From Grimontia hollisae CIP 101886 (GTDB taxonomy: Bacteria > Pseudomonadota > Gammaproteobacteria > Enterobacterales > Vibrionaceae): a stretch of DNA of 64,000 bases. Positions within the stretch are counted from its first letter, which is position 1. Every line of letters starts with the position of its first letter. The notes under the pieces are model-generated. The model had not been told where the DNA came from. It saw only the letters and a program-made list of their open reading frames with translations, and did not search any database. Positions 44,143 to 52,436 of the stretch are shown piece by piece. Location: the NCBI RefSeq assembly GCF_000176515.1, contig NZ_ADAQ01000011.1, positions 1-64,000 on the forward strand. The letters are read 5' to 3'. The translations under genes were made by a program, and so were the position numbers.

Positions 44143-44287
44143 GTATAACTCCAACAAGCTGTATTCTTATTCTCATAGTTTAAATAATAATATTATTAAA
44201 GACCACTTAAATAATATGAACTATCGCGGACAAGATAAAAATCCGATAGTGAGAATTTGCGGGAGTTTTTCAAAAATAGTATAAAGA

Positions 44288-44323
44288 CAAAAAGGCCAAG
44301 ATGAATCAATATTGGCCTTTTTA
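44288..44323. terminator. Bidirectional terminator
   Basis: AAAAGGCCAA, a 12-base loop and TTGGCCTTTT. On the minus strand it ends the 44333-44611 transcript. Confidence 0.82.
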
Positions 44324-44332
44324 TAGCTATTA

Positions 44333-44611
44333 TTAACGATAATTTTTTTCGAAGTTACCGCAGTGGTACAAAACCTCCATACCATAACGGTTGGCAACGG
44401 CAACCTTTCTTTCATGAATTTCCACAGCAGCTTTTAGACGATCAACAATTGAAGAAACGTTTTGAGCCGTTGGCTGCGTACTCGCAAGTCGTTCACCACA
44501 GTTTTTCACAGTAGTAACCGATGAACCAAAATTAAGCTTGTTCTGTACTGCTTGCTTTGTTGCCTGGCAAGCAGCAGTCAAATTTTGAGGTCGTAAAGCA
44601 ATACGTAACAT
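44333..44611 (-). CDS. Small hypothetical protein in the T3SS island
   Basis: 92 residues, basic, with four Cys. A strong ribosome site (CAGGAGCAACT before ATG) supports it as a real gene. The sequence (start MLRIALRPQNLTAACQATKQ; helical middle VSSIVDRLKAAVEIHERKVA) matches nothing I know. It has its own terminator. It could be a small effector, a regulator or a chaperone; I cannot tell. Confidence 0.6.
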   Translation of the reverse strand: MLRIALRPQNLTAACQATKQAVQNKLNFGSSVTTVKNCGERLASTQPTAQNVSSIVDRLKAAVEIHERKVAVANRYGMEVLYHCGNFEKNYR

Positions 44612-45014
44612 AGTTGCTCCTGTATGTATTATAGTTTACTCAGTTAGACATAGAATGGTATTCGCATTATCTAATATCAGACAATTATGTCAATAACTCT
44701 AGATATGTTAACAAAAGGACGTTTGCGAACAAGAGAATCTTATTGATTCTCTAATTTTCACCCACCACTCTAGCTCGCAAAGTGTCACAGCATGATTAAC
44801 AATCCACTCTCCATAAAACCTATAGGTAACAGCACACTAGCAATGAAAATTAAAGATTCAAAATGAGTAATATGTCATCATGAAAAGCCATTGATACTCT
44901 GAAGATTACTGCTGCCGACTCTTGTGAAGAAAATACGGCGTCACGTTGAGGTTTTAATACCATATCCCCTAGACTGTGTTAACATGATGATGTTATGAAA
45001 AATGGCAATGTATA
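44612..45014. other. Regulatory region upstream of the vtrA-like gene
   Basis: About 400 AT-rich bases with divergent promoters. The short inverted repeat AACATGATGATGTT (44981-44994) lies about 20 bases before the vtrA-like start and might be an operator. Nothing else is recognised. Confidence 0.4.
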
Positions 45015-45815
45015 ATGGATAACTCATTTCTGAAACCACAACAGTACAGAATAGACAGAAAGATCGTTGAGGTTGATTCCCCCTTTATGCTGGATATAGA
45101 CTCACAAAAACGTCTTAAAATAGGCACACATGAACATTTGGTGCTACTGGCTTTGTGTGAAAATCCGGGGAAAGTAATAGACAAAAATCTGCTTTTGGAA
45201 ATAGGCTGGCCAGGCAAATTCGTATCCGACAGTTCACTGACTCAAGCTATTCGTAATATACGTGCTTATCTAAATGATGACGGTAAGAGTCAAAAACACA
45301 TCAAAACAATCACTAAAAAAGGATACCTACTAGAAAGCGAATTTGTAGAGGTGATTGAAACTATTCAGTCTCCTTCCCCAACGTCACAAACCACTTTGAC
45401 TCGTGATGAATTTACCCCGGAAAATAAAAAATATAATATCACGACGTTTTTTTTAATTATCAGCATAACCGTTCAAGTCATCTTCATCTGTTACCAAATC
45501 AGTGTGATTACTTTTCCCTCTCTTCTTGTTGTTAAAAGTGAAAAACGCTATCCCGGATTAGGCTTTCAGGAAGAATATATCTACGTCTATTCTTCAGATT
45601 TTTCATTTGCCGAGGCACTGGGCAATGATGTGTTAACCGCCCTCGGCATTAAAGAGATATCATTACGAAAATTATATATAATGCTTAATGGTGAGACTGT
45701 CTCTTTTAGTTATATTACCAGTGATAACATCAGTAGGAATTACGTGATTAAAGTCGAGAAAAATAAAGACATAAAGACAATCAGTGAGATTATTATTAAT
45801 GAAATTCACCCTTAA
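45015..45815 (+). CDS. vtrA: ToxR-like transmembrane regulator, VtrA-like
   Basis: 266 residues. A winged-helix DNA-binding domain of the OmpR/ToxR type covers about residues 20-115 (RLKIGTHEHLVLLALCENPG, SSLTQAIRNIRAYL, HIKTITKKGYLLE). A polar linker leads to one membrane segment (about 143-165, FFLIISITVQVIFICYQ), then a periplasmic domain of about 95 residues. There is no receiver domain. The layout, length and overlap with a 161-residue partner match VtrA/VtrC of V. parahaemolyticus, where the periplasmic pair binds bile salts and VtrA activates vtrB and so the T3SS2 genes. No vtrB-like gene lies in the window. Confidence 0.78.
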   Translation: MDNSFLKPQQYRIDRKIVEVDSPFMLDIDSQKRLKIGTHEHLVLLALCENPGKVIDKNLLLEIGWPGKFVSDSSLTQAIRNIRAYLNDDGKSQKHIKTITKKGYLLESEFVEVIETIQSPSPTSQTTLTRDEFTPENKKYNITTFFLIISITVQVIFICYQISVITFPSLLVVKSEKRYPGLGFQEEYIYVYSSDFSFAEALGNDVLTALGIKEISLRKLYIMLNGETVSFSYITSDNISRNYVIKVEKNKDIKTISEIIINEIHP

Positions 45816-46284
45816 TAAAATACATGCCATTATAACGTTGATCACGGCATTAACATTAGCATTTGTCTTTTACACAAATCATAAGGGAAATGTTCACTTT
45901 TTCGATGCAAGCTATGTATTAATGTCATTAGACAAAAATTACCGACATGATGTAGCGGTTAACTTTGTCATCGATAATAACACATTTCATACCGAGATAA
46001 TTGTACGGGAACTCGACCGAAAGAAGGAAAAAAATTACTATAAAGTATTGGGTGAAGGTAAGCTTGTAATGAAAAACACACATCAATACTATTTAAAATT
46101 TGATAATATTGATGTGTATAAAGGAACCAATGAAAATAATTTGAAGCCATTCGACCACAAGAATATCACACAAACACTTATTGAAGATTACAATCCATTA
46201 GAAGTGCTTCACTGGTCTAATGAATATATTGTTGTAAAGTTTTTCTTCTATGATGGTCAAATTCTTATTTTAGAAGGTCATTAA
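45799..46284 (+). CDS. vtrC: VtrC-like periplasmic partner of the ToxR-like regulator
   Basis: 161 residues, the size I recall for VtrC. A single N-terminal membrane segment (about residues 7-25) anchors a periplasmic domain rich in beta strands with alternating aromatic and polar residues, as in the lipocalin-like barrel of VtrC. The gene overlaps the regulator gene by 17 bases, giving coupled translation. The sequence itself is too diverged for recognition by eye; the call rests on length, topology, overlap and position next to the chaperone and SctS genes. It converges on the chaperone gene, overlapping it by four bases. Confidence 0.7.
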   Translation: MKFTLNKIHAIITLITALTLAFVFYTNHKGNVHFFDASYVLMSLDKNYRHDVAVNFVIDNNTFHTEIIVRELDRKKEKNYYKVLGEGKLVMKNTHQYYLKFDNIDVYKGTNENNLKPFDHKNITQTLIEDYNPLEVLHWSNEYIVVKFFFYDGQILILEGH

Positions 46285-46658
46285 TTGACTTTAATTTCAG
46301 ATGCCATTCGGTTGAACAATGTCAGTTTGTCTGAAAGATCTTTTTCTATGCTAACCTTGTTTTTATCAATTTCCGTTACCAGCACCATTTTTTCTTTCTG
46401 AATATTCATGAACATTTCAGGGTCTTCTTGGACAAGTTCAATGATCTTTGGCGCTTTGTATCGTAAACTTCTGGCGTCTTTCAACGGAATTTCGATAAAT
46501 GTTTGCAGCACTGAATCATTCACATGGATAAAAATTTCCTCTCCACCCATCAATTCGATGCTGATCGGTTCGTTAGTCTCAATGCGAGACAGCAAACCCG
46601 GTGAAACATTCAAATTTTCAACCAGGGTTTTATACACAATTTCTCGAAGTGACTTCAT
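46281..46658 (-). CDS. T3SS effector chaperone, InvB/Spa15 (class IB) type, VocC-like
   Basis: A 125-residue acidic protein. The pattern LREIVYKTLVENLNVSPGLL, then ISIELMGGEEIFIHVNDSVL, then a long C-terminal helix parallels InvB and Spa15, which chaperone several effectors to the export ATPase. In V. parahaemolyticus T3SS2 the chaperone VocC occupies the same place between vtrC and vscS2. It is the last gene of the operon. The start ATG follows GTAGGAGTA. Confidence 0.75.
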   Translation of the reverse strand: MKSLREIVYKTLVENLNVSPGLLSRIETNEPISIELMGGEEIFIHVNDSVLQTFIEIPLKDARSLRYKAPKIIELVQEDPEMFMNIQKEKMVLVTEIDKNKVSIEKDLSDKLTLFNRMASEIKVN

Positions 46659-46676
46659 ACCTACTCCTACCTATAT

Positions 46677-46910
46677 CTATAACTCTCTGAATAATAAATG
46701 AAATTGTTCATAAATACTGCCCCCAAATTGAGTAAGCAGCATCATAAACACAACCAGTTTCGCTGCCATTGGCAGACCAGGATCTTGAATACTGAATACT
46801 GTTTGTAAAAGACCCACTAATACGCCGGTGATTACAAATGCAACTGAAAATAGAATAATTGCATCTGTTAAAATACTTAGACTGGCGGCAGTCACATCAA
46901 GAACCGTCAT
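46677..46910 (-). CDS. sctS: T3SS export apparatus protein SctS
   Basis: A 77-residue inner-membrane protein with two hydrophobic hairpin segments (about 17-41 and 47-68). GVLVGLLQTVFSIQDPGLPM with AAKLVVFMMLL is the FliQ/SctS family pattern. Four copies join SctR and SctT to form the export gate. The start overlaps the preceding gene by 14 bases. Placement apart from sctR and sctT, near the end of the operon, is a T3SS2 feature. Confidence 0.85.
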   Translation of the reverse strand: MTVLDVTAASLSILTDAIILFSVAFVITGVLVGLLQTVFSIQDPGLPMAAKLVVFMMLLTQFGGSIYEQFHLLFREL

Positions 46911-47697
46911 CGACTCCTCGCTTTAACTGTGTCAGACACCCGTTATTAAATTCAAATATATAATATTTTTTCTTATAAAATACGCGGTACCGTACCAAGC
47001 CATTCATTTGGTTCAAACAGTTATCAGACACCTTAAAATCTGTTGCCCGCAAACTATTCACTTCACTTTCATTATTACCGCTGTTGTTACCATCATTATC
47101 GCCACTGTTTTTACTGCCGCCACCATCATGGCTATCACTGTATACCGTTTGTGTATGGTGGTTGCTGTGGCCGGTTTCATGTAACGTGTTAGAAAAATCC
47201 AACATGCCTAACTGATTGGCGTCATCTACTTTGTAATCTCCAGGCTCAGTATCAAAATGAATTGTATTGAAGTTTTTAATTTCATCTATTCTACTGTCAA
47301 ACCGAACATTTTTTCCATTTACTTGTACTAGCCGATACTGTACACAATACGAGCCTTGTTCAAATTGCGGCAGTGCCTCGGCACCTCCTCCGGGAGCATT
47401 ACTTTCTTCTGCATTTATGCATGAATTAAACTGATGGCTTAATAAGAGATCCAGATCGTCTCTTCCTTCAATTTTCTCTATAAATCCTCTTTTTACTGAT
47501 AGATCTGTGTCGCTATTCTCATCCTCTTCTTCTATATCAATGTCCCCCTCACCAACGTCTGTTTCAACTTTGTCTACACGCTGAAGCATTTTTGTAAATT
47601 CATGTTCTTCTTTGACGAGAATGGGCATCACTTCATCAGAGTGATCATCGATAGAATCAACATGATAAAAGGACACAAAATTATCAGTGCTACTCAT
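46897..47697 (-). CDS. Acidic T3SS protein in the VopZ/SctP position
   Basis: 266 residues, strongly acidic (for example DVGEGDIDIEEEDENSDTD, about residues 46-64), with a His/Ser/Gly/Asn-rich linker (about 170-215) and a compact C-terminal part with two Cys (SDNCLNQMNGLVRYRVFYKK). No membrane segment. In most systems the gene after sctO encodes SctP, the needle-length regulator; in V. parahaemolyticus T3SS2 the gene in this slot is, from memory, vopZ. I see no sequence motif that decides between the two. It overlaps sctO by eight bases and sctS by 14. Confidence 0.65.
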   Translation of the reverse strand: MSSTDNFVSFYHVDSIDDHSDEVMPILVKEEHEFTKMLQRVDKVETDVGEGDIDIEEEDENSDTDLSVKRGFIEKIEGRDDLDLLLSHQFNSCINAEESNAPGGGAEALPQFEQGSYCVQYRLVQVNGKNVRFDSRIDEIKNFNTIHFDTEPGDYKVDDANQLGMLDFSNTLHETGHSNHHTQTVYSDSHDGGGSKNSGDNDGNNSGNNESEVNSLRATDFKVSDNCLNQMNGLVRYRVFYKKKYYIFEFNNGCLTQLKRGVDDGS

Positions 47698-48085
47698 ACA
47701 TTAATTGTTCTCGCATTTCGACTAAACGATCTTTCCTTTTCTCCAAATTTCTTTTTTCTTGCTGTACCTGCTGCATTTCAATCATAACTTCGTCCAGATC
47801 TTGCTTGATCACTGACGCATCATAGAAGGTTGATTCTATTTTTGATCGAATGCTTTCCCGTCGCATAAAGAGGCGTTTTAACCCATCTTGTTCATTTTGC
47901 ATTCCCATGGATTGCAAATGGTGTTGTAGCGCTTCTATTTCATCCCATTTACTCAACAATGCCTGTTTAATTTCCGCTCTTTTCTTTTGTAGCTTATCCA
48001 GCTTCCTTGCTTGTTTTTCTATCCTGATATCAACGATTTCAATAATTTGACCAAATTCTTTCCATTTCTTGGAGGGTTTCTTCAT
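47690..48085 (-). CDS. sctO: T3SS central stalk protein SctO-like
   Basis: About 131 residues, almost entirely alpha-helical and charged, with long heptad-like stretches (IEKQARKLDKLQKKRAEIKQ; VMIEMQQVQQEKRNLEKRKD) that predict an antiparallel coiled coil. That is the FliJ/SctO fold which sits in the centre of the ATPase ring. The call rests on this and on its place directly after sctN. The ATG at 48085 follows GAAGG by nine bases and lies inside the end of sctN; an in-frame TTG at 48100 is less likely. Confidence 0.78.
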   Translation of the reverse strand: MKKPSKKWKEFGQIIEIVDIRIEKQARKLDKLQKKRAEIKQALLSKWDEIEALQHHLQSMGMQNEQDGLKRLFMRRESIRSKIESTFYDASVIKQDLDEVMIEMQQVQQEKRNLEKRKDRLVEMREQLMYE

Positions 48086-49301
48086 ACTCAACGCCTTCAA
48101 AACCTTGTTTCAGGAATTCCATGATCTTTGGATACAACTCGATCGCCTCATCGGTTTCTAAATCGTTGCCTTTTTCATATTCACCCACCCGGATCAACAG
48201 CTCTACATTGAAATAGCGATAAACCATATCCTTGATTTTTTCGGACAGACGCACGTAATGCTTGTCCTGCACTTTGTTTTGCAGACGGCTCTTGCTCTTT
48301 AGTACGTCAATCGCCGGGTATCGCCCTGTCGCCGCGATGGTCGTGGAATAGACAAGGTGTCCATCGATCAATGATTTTACCTCATGGGCAATCGGGTCAT
48401 CATCAATCTCACGCTCGATCAGCACCGTAAAGATCCCGGTGACTGACCCTCTAATGGAGTTACCACAGCTTTCCACCAAACGGGACAACGCCAGTGATAC
48501 ACCAATCGGGATACCGCCTTTGATCGGGGTGCCATCCAGCATCGCCTGGGCACGGGCAAAACGGGTCAGTGAGTCAAAATACAGCACCACTTTCTTGCCC
48601 TGCTCCATGTAGTAACGGGCAATCGATACGGCCACCAGTCCTGAACGCACTTTTTCCAGCGGGTTCGCTTCTGATGTCGAGACAATGGTGATGGACTTTT
48701 TAATCACTTCAGGGCCAATTTCCCCTTCAAGAAACTCAACCACTTCCCGCGCACGTTCACCGATCATGGCAAAAATCACCACATCGGCATCCATGTTGTT
48801 CGCCATGATCGATACCGTGGTGGTTTTACCCGCTCCCGCTGGTGCGAACAAGCCCAGTCGCTGCCCTTCCCCGATGGTAAACAGCCCATCGATAATCTTC
48901 AGCTTGGTCGGAAACACCGTTTCAATCGGCGCACGCATTTGCAGGGGGATCGGCTCCACCGCGATAGGCAGGTCAATAAACTCTCCCGGCTGTTCGAGAT
49001 AGCTGTCGCCATACAAACTTTCGCCATAACAGTTAATGACCTTGCCGACCAGTGCCTCTTCATTTAACGGGAAGCAGAAGCGCCGTGGCGTGATTTCCAC
49101 TTTCCCGCCCCGTTGCACCGCACCAGGCTGAAGCAGTTTTATTTCAAGATCCGGGCCAATCACCTTCACAATTTCGCCCCGGATACGCTCATCATCGACG
49201 GTGTAAACAAAACATTCCTGTCCGACAAAGGTATCAATATTGACACGGCATTTCACCGTGTCCTGATACGACTCTTTCACCTTAAAATAACATTTCAGCA
49301 T
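48039..49301 (-). CDS. sctN: T3SS ATPase SctN
   Basis: A 420-residue ATPase of the FliI/SctN family that separates chaperones from substrates and powers export at the base of the injectisome. Walker A is APAGAGKT (about 153-160), followed by GERAREV (181-187) and Walker B VLYFDSLTRFARAQ (239-252). LALSRLVESCGNSIRGSVT, GIFTVLIEREIDDDPIAHEV and ATGRYPAIDVLKSKSRL are family blocks. The N-terminal beta domain and C-terminal helical domain are complete. The start shares one base with the sctC stop (TAATG). Confidence 0.95.
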   Translation of the reverse strand: MLKCYFKVKESYQDTVKCRVNIDTFVGQECFVYTVDDERIRGEIVKVIGPDLEIKLLQPGAVQRGGKVEITPRRFCFPLNEEALVGKVINCYGESLYGDSYLEQPGEFIDLPIAVEPIPLQMRAPIETVFPTKLKIIDGLFTIGEGQRLGLFAPAGAGKTTTVSIMANNMDADVVIFAMIGERAREVVEFLEGEIGPEVIKKSITIVSTSEANPLEKVRSGLVAVSIARYYMEQGKKVVLYFDSLTRFARAQAMLDGTPIKGGIPIGVSLALSRLVESCGNSIRGSVTGIFTVLIEREIDDDPIAHEVKSLIDGHLVYSTTIAATGRYPAIDVLKSKSRLQNKVQDKHYVRLSEKIKDMVYRYFNVELLIRVGEYEKGNDLETDEAIELYPKIMEFLKQGFEGVEYEETLQEMERIWSNY

Positions 49302-50770
49302 TATTCAATTACCTGAAATGAAATGGATATATAGCGCTTATATTTGTGCTTACTTTCCGACGTATATTTGAACAGATTACCGATCAGCGGCAGGTGCGAA
49401 ATAAGCGGCACACCAGTGATGCGCTGTTCAGTCACCGTATTGTCAAAGCCGCCCAGAATCACGGTTTGATCCGGTTTGATATACACTTCCGAGGTCATCG
49501 ATTGCGAACTCACACGTGGTGGACGTTGGCTGCCTTCACTCTCTTCACCTTCGTCATCCAGCGCTTCTTCAACATACTGAACACGTGCCTGCACCTGACC
49601 GGATGGCAGCAAACGCCCTGTCACGTACAAGCTGTTATCCGCTTCGATTTTTTCAGTCTGGATTTGCTTGTTTGACACCAGCGCCAGAGTGGCAGTTTGT
49701 TTCTTACCAAACTGTCCTTGCTGGTTTTCCAGCACTAACAGGTTGGTTTCATACACACTGCGTGCAATACCATTGCTGTAAAGCGCCTGGAAATTCTTCA
49801 GGAAGTCTTTGGTTTCAGTAAAAGGCGGCACCACAATGTCGTAAATACCCCGACTGCCGTTCACCCAGCCACCATCAATGCCCAGGTTTTCTTTGCGCTC
49901 GGTAGCGATGTCATACACTTTGAGCGAAAACAGCAACTGGCGACGCTTCACATCAATCAGGGCTGCGATGCGTTTCGCCAGTTTGACTTCTTCTTGTGTA
50001 CCGCGCACTAGCAGCGCATTCGGCCCAGGCAACGCCTGCACTTTGGTTGACTTTTCGTCTTCTTCCAGTGCCTGCTTTTCCCCCTGACTGAGCTTTACGC
50101 GGTAAGCGCGGGTGGCCATTTCCTCATCGGTCAGGTTGGTAAACTGACCGATATTGGTAATGGCAGCGGCAATCAGCGATTGCGCACCGGGGAAGTTCAC
50201 TTCACCGTCGAAGGTGGCAATGCTGCGGTCCAACACCGAGATATAGTTAAACTCGATACGTGCTACCTCAAGGTTATTGCCCGCTTCGAGAAACTGGTTT
50301 TTATCCACCATCGAGGCATAACCCATGGCGTCAGTCACGAAACTGCGGGTACCGGAAAACAACAGGGAGTTACCACGTTCCACCAGCTTGATTTTAGTGG
50401 TGGTGTTGGTTTTAAACGCCGTTTTCATTTCAGCCAGCAGTTGCGAAGGCGAAATGTTCTTCGGTTTATAGGTGTAATTAAGGTATTGCTGACCGGATTG
50501 AATGGTCAGGGTGCCACCAAAGGTGTACCAGTCGAAATCAAACACCGCAGACAGTTCGGCCAACAACGCCGGCCCTGACCCGGAGATGGTCTGGGTAATG
50601 GGTTGCGATCCGGTTTTGCTGTCAATGTTTGACACCAGTTTTAGCTGCATGTCTTTGGCGATCGCATCCAGCGCCTGCCTCAAATCCATGTCCTGTTGCT
50701 TGATCAACACATCGGCCGAGGCAGTAAACGACAAACAGCAAAAAATCAGCAACAGCCGACTAAGCTTCAT
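49301..50770 (-). CDS. sctC: T3SS outer-membrane secretin SctC
   Basis: 489 residues with a signal peptide (MKLSRLLLIFCCLSFTASA). The periplasmic N-domains occupy about residues 20-250, and the secretin domain about 270-489, with VYIKPDQTVILGGF and GVPLISHLPLIGNLFKYTSE near the end. It forms the ring through which the needle crosses the outer membrane. It is short for a T3SS secretin. The acidic EDDE..EESEGSQRPP stretch around residue 400 lies in the variable part of the barrel. No pilotin gene is seen. It overlaps the next upstream gene by 11 bases. Confidence 0.93.
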   Translation of the reverse strand: MKLSRLLLIFCCLSFTASADVLIKQQDMDLRQALDAIAKDMQLKLVSNIDSKTGSQPITQTISGSGPALLAELSAVFDFDWYTFGGTLTIQSGQQYLNYTYKPKNISPSQLLAEMKTAFKTNTTTKIKLVERGNSLLFSGTRSFVTDAMGYASMVDKNQFLEAGNNLEVARIEFNYISVLDRSIATFDGEVNFPGAQSLIAAAITNIGQFTNLTDEEMATRAYRVKLSQGEKQALEEDEKSTKVQALPGPNALLVRGTQEEVKLAKRIAALIDVKRRQLLFSLKVYDIATERKENLGIDGGWVNGSRGIYDIVVPPFTETKDFLKNFQALYSNGIARSVYETNLLVLENQQGQFGKKQTATLALVSNKQIQTEKIEADNSLYVTGRLLPSGQVQARVQYVEEALDDEGEESEGSQRPPRVSSQSMTSEVYIKPDQTVILGGFDNTVTEQRITGVPLISHLPLIGNLFKYTSESKHKYKRYISISFQVIE

Positions 50771-51008
50771 CGAGGATCTCCTTCAGCTTTTGCTCATTTT
50801 CCCGCATCTGTCGGATGGACTCGCTAATCACTCCATTGGCGACAATCATGTCTGCGATTTGGGCATCGTTATAAATAACTTCATCCTCACCCGCGGATTC
50901 ACTTTTTGCGATGCGTTGTGTTTCCTGGGTCAGGACGTCTTCAAATTCAATGTTTTGTGGCGCATGTAGCGCCATGGAATTGACTGAGATTGGGTTAATA
51001 CTACTCAT
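50760..51008 (-). CDS. Small T3SS operon protein, function unknown
   Basis: 82 residues, acidic, no membrane segment, with a C-terminal helix (SESIRQMRENEQKLKEILDE). It overlaps sctC by 11 bases and sctT by eight, so it is translated as part of the operon. It could be the inner-rod protein SctI or a small chaperone; the sequence lacks features that settle this. V. parahaemolyticus T3SS2 also has a small gene between vscC2 and vscT2. Confidence 0.65.
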   Translation of the reverse strand: MSSINPISVNSMALHAPQNIEFEDVLTQETQRIAKSESAGEDEVIYNDAQIADMIVANGVISESIRQMRENEQKLKEILDEA

Positions 51009-51696
51009 AGCCTAAACTCTGCATCATCTTATCAAACACATAGAACTGATCATGAAACAGCCAGATATTTAACAGCACGATAATCACGATCGATTTTATA
51101 TTGGGCGTCACAAACATAGACAGCGACGCCTTTTTAAAAAACAAATCCAAATAACCGCAGCAAATGGTGATCACCAGCATCAGAATAATATATTTTCCGG
51201 TGATGATGACAATCATCTGCATATGTTCCACCACGGTATGATAAAGACTGGAAAACGACACCTCACTCAGGGTGAGATGTTTGCTGGTAATAAGATCCAG
51301 CAGCGGCTTAAATACTGCCCCGTTTTCCAGTGCAAATGCCACAAACACCAGGCTGCACAATTTGGCCAGTGCTTCGGATTCTTCTGTAAAGCGCTGGTCC
51401 TGCACCGATTGCTCGTTCAGCAGTAACATTTGCTGTAACACGCCGCCCACCATACCGCTTAGCCAGTAGGGCACCGAGCAGACGAACGCAAAAATAACAC
51501 AGCCCATCACCCACGAAAAGGTGACAGGGCTGCTAATATGCATCTTTTCTAACCCGATGGCCAGCATAATGGCAATCGCTAAGCAACTGGTGTTATCTAA
51601 ATAAAGCCGCGTGGGATTAAAAATTCTCAAAAAAAGATAAAAACCCGCAAATAACAGCCAGTTAGGAAAAAGGAACTGATCCATGCTTACTGACAT
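51001..51696 (-). CDS. sctT: T3SS export apparatus protein SctT
   Basis: A 231-residue inner-membrane protein of the FliR/SctT family with about six hydrophobic segments (for example LLFAGFYLFLRIF, WVMGCVIFAFVCSVPYWLSG, YIILMLVITICCGYLDLFFK). GMVGGVLQQ, EALAKLCSLVFVAF and the LDLFFKKASLSMFVTPNIKS block fit the family, although the protein is diverged and shorter than usual (about 260). It caps the export gate with SctR and SctS. Confidence 0.82.
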   Translation of the reverse strand: MSVSMDQFLFPNWLLFAGFYLFLRIFNPTRLYLDNTSCLAIAIMLAIGLEKMHISSPVTFSWVMGCVIFAFVCSVPYWLSGMVGGVLQQMLLLNEQSVQDQRFTEESEALAKLCSLVFVAFALENGAVFKPLLDLITSKHLTLSEVSFSSLYHTVVEHMQMIVIITGKYIILMLVITICCGYLDLFFKKASLSMFVTPNIKSIVIIVLLNIWLFHDQFYVFDKMMQSLGYE

Positions 51697-51701
51697 GCGG
51701 T

Positions 51702-52376
51702 TTACCCCAAGGCTTTAAATAAAATCGTCCAGCTGTCTGAAAAATAAAATACCGCCAGTTTAACCGGCGTGGATATCACGGTTGGTGACAGCATGGTCAT
51801 CCCCACACCGCTCAATATCACCGCAATTAAAAAGTCGATACTGACAAACACAATATAGAGCTTAAGCCCGAGCTCAAACCCTTTATATAAATCCCAGATT
51901 AAACTGCCGATAAAATACTTAAAGGTGTCATGTTCCTGGTCAAAATTAAACGGCAGAGTGATCACTTCCGTCAGCTTTTCTGTTTTCTGCTTGGCATTTT
52001 CCAACACTTCCGGGAAAAACTCCGCCCAGTGGCTGACCAGGGTATACATGGTTACCCCTTTGGGCAGATCTTGATCAATCTGTTTATTCAGCTCTTCCTG
52101 GGTTTGCTGTGAAAAATAGGGTTCAACCCGCTCAATACCCGGTTGCAGTTGTGGCCAAATGCTGTTCAGTGCCATCAGCGCGGCCAGCAGGTTGACCACA
52201 ATCGCTGGCGGGATCTGCTGGGTACCTACGGCGTTTTTAATAATATTCAGCACAATGGAATATTTAACAAAGCCGCTAAAGCAGATAAACACCACTGCAG
52301 ATAATAACACCAGCACCAAAAAGGTGACCAGGTTAACACCCGCATAGGCATTTTCAGGGCTTAATAGTTCAACCAT
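51702..52376 (-). CDS. sctR: T3SS export apparatus protein SctR
   Basis: About 224 residues, FliP/SctR family. The N-terminal part has FVKYSIVLNIIKNAVGTQQI leading to PPAIVVNLLAALMAL. After a periplasmic loop of about 90 residues come FELGLKLYIVFVSIDFLIAV and GVGMTMLSPTVISTPVKLAV, the strongest family signature. Five copies form the base of the export gate. The ATG at 52376 has GGTGAG seven bases upstream; an in-frame GTG at 52391 is an alternative. Five bases separate it from sctT. Confidence 0.9.
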   Translation of the reverse strand: MVELLSPENAYAGVNLVTFLVLVLLSAVVFICFSGFVKYSIVLNIIKNAVGTQQIPPAIVVNLLAALMALNSIWPQLQPGIERVEPYFSQQTQEELNKQIDQDLPKGVTMYTLVSHWAEFFPEVLENAKQKTEKLTEVITLPFNFDQEHDTFKYFIGSLIWDLYKGFELGLKLYIVFVSIDFLIAVILSGVGMTMLSPTVISTPVKLAVFYFSDSWTILFKALG

Positions 52377-52436
52377 GCCTTTTCTCACCACGACATCAAC
52401 GCCGGCATAGTCCGGCGTTGCGATTAGTAAAAGTAA

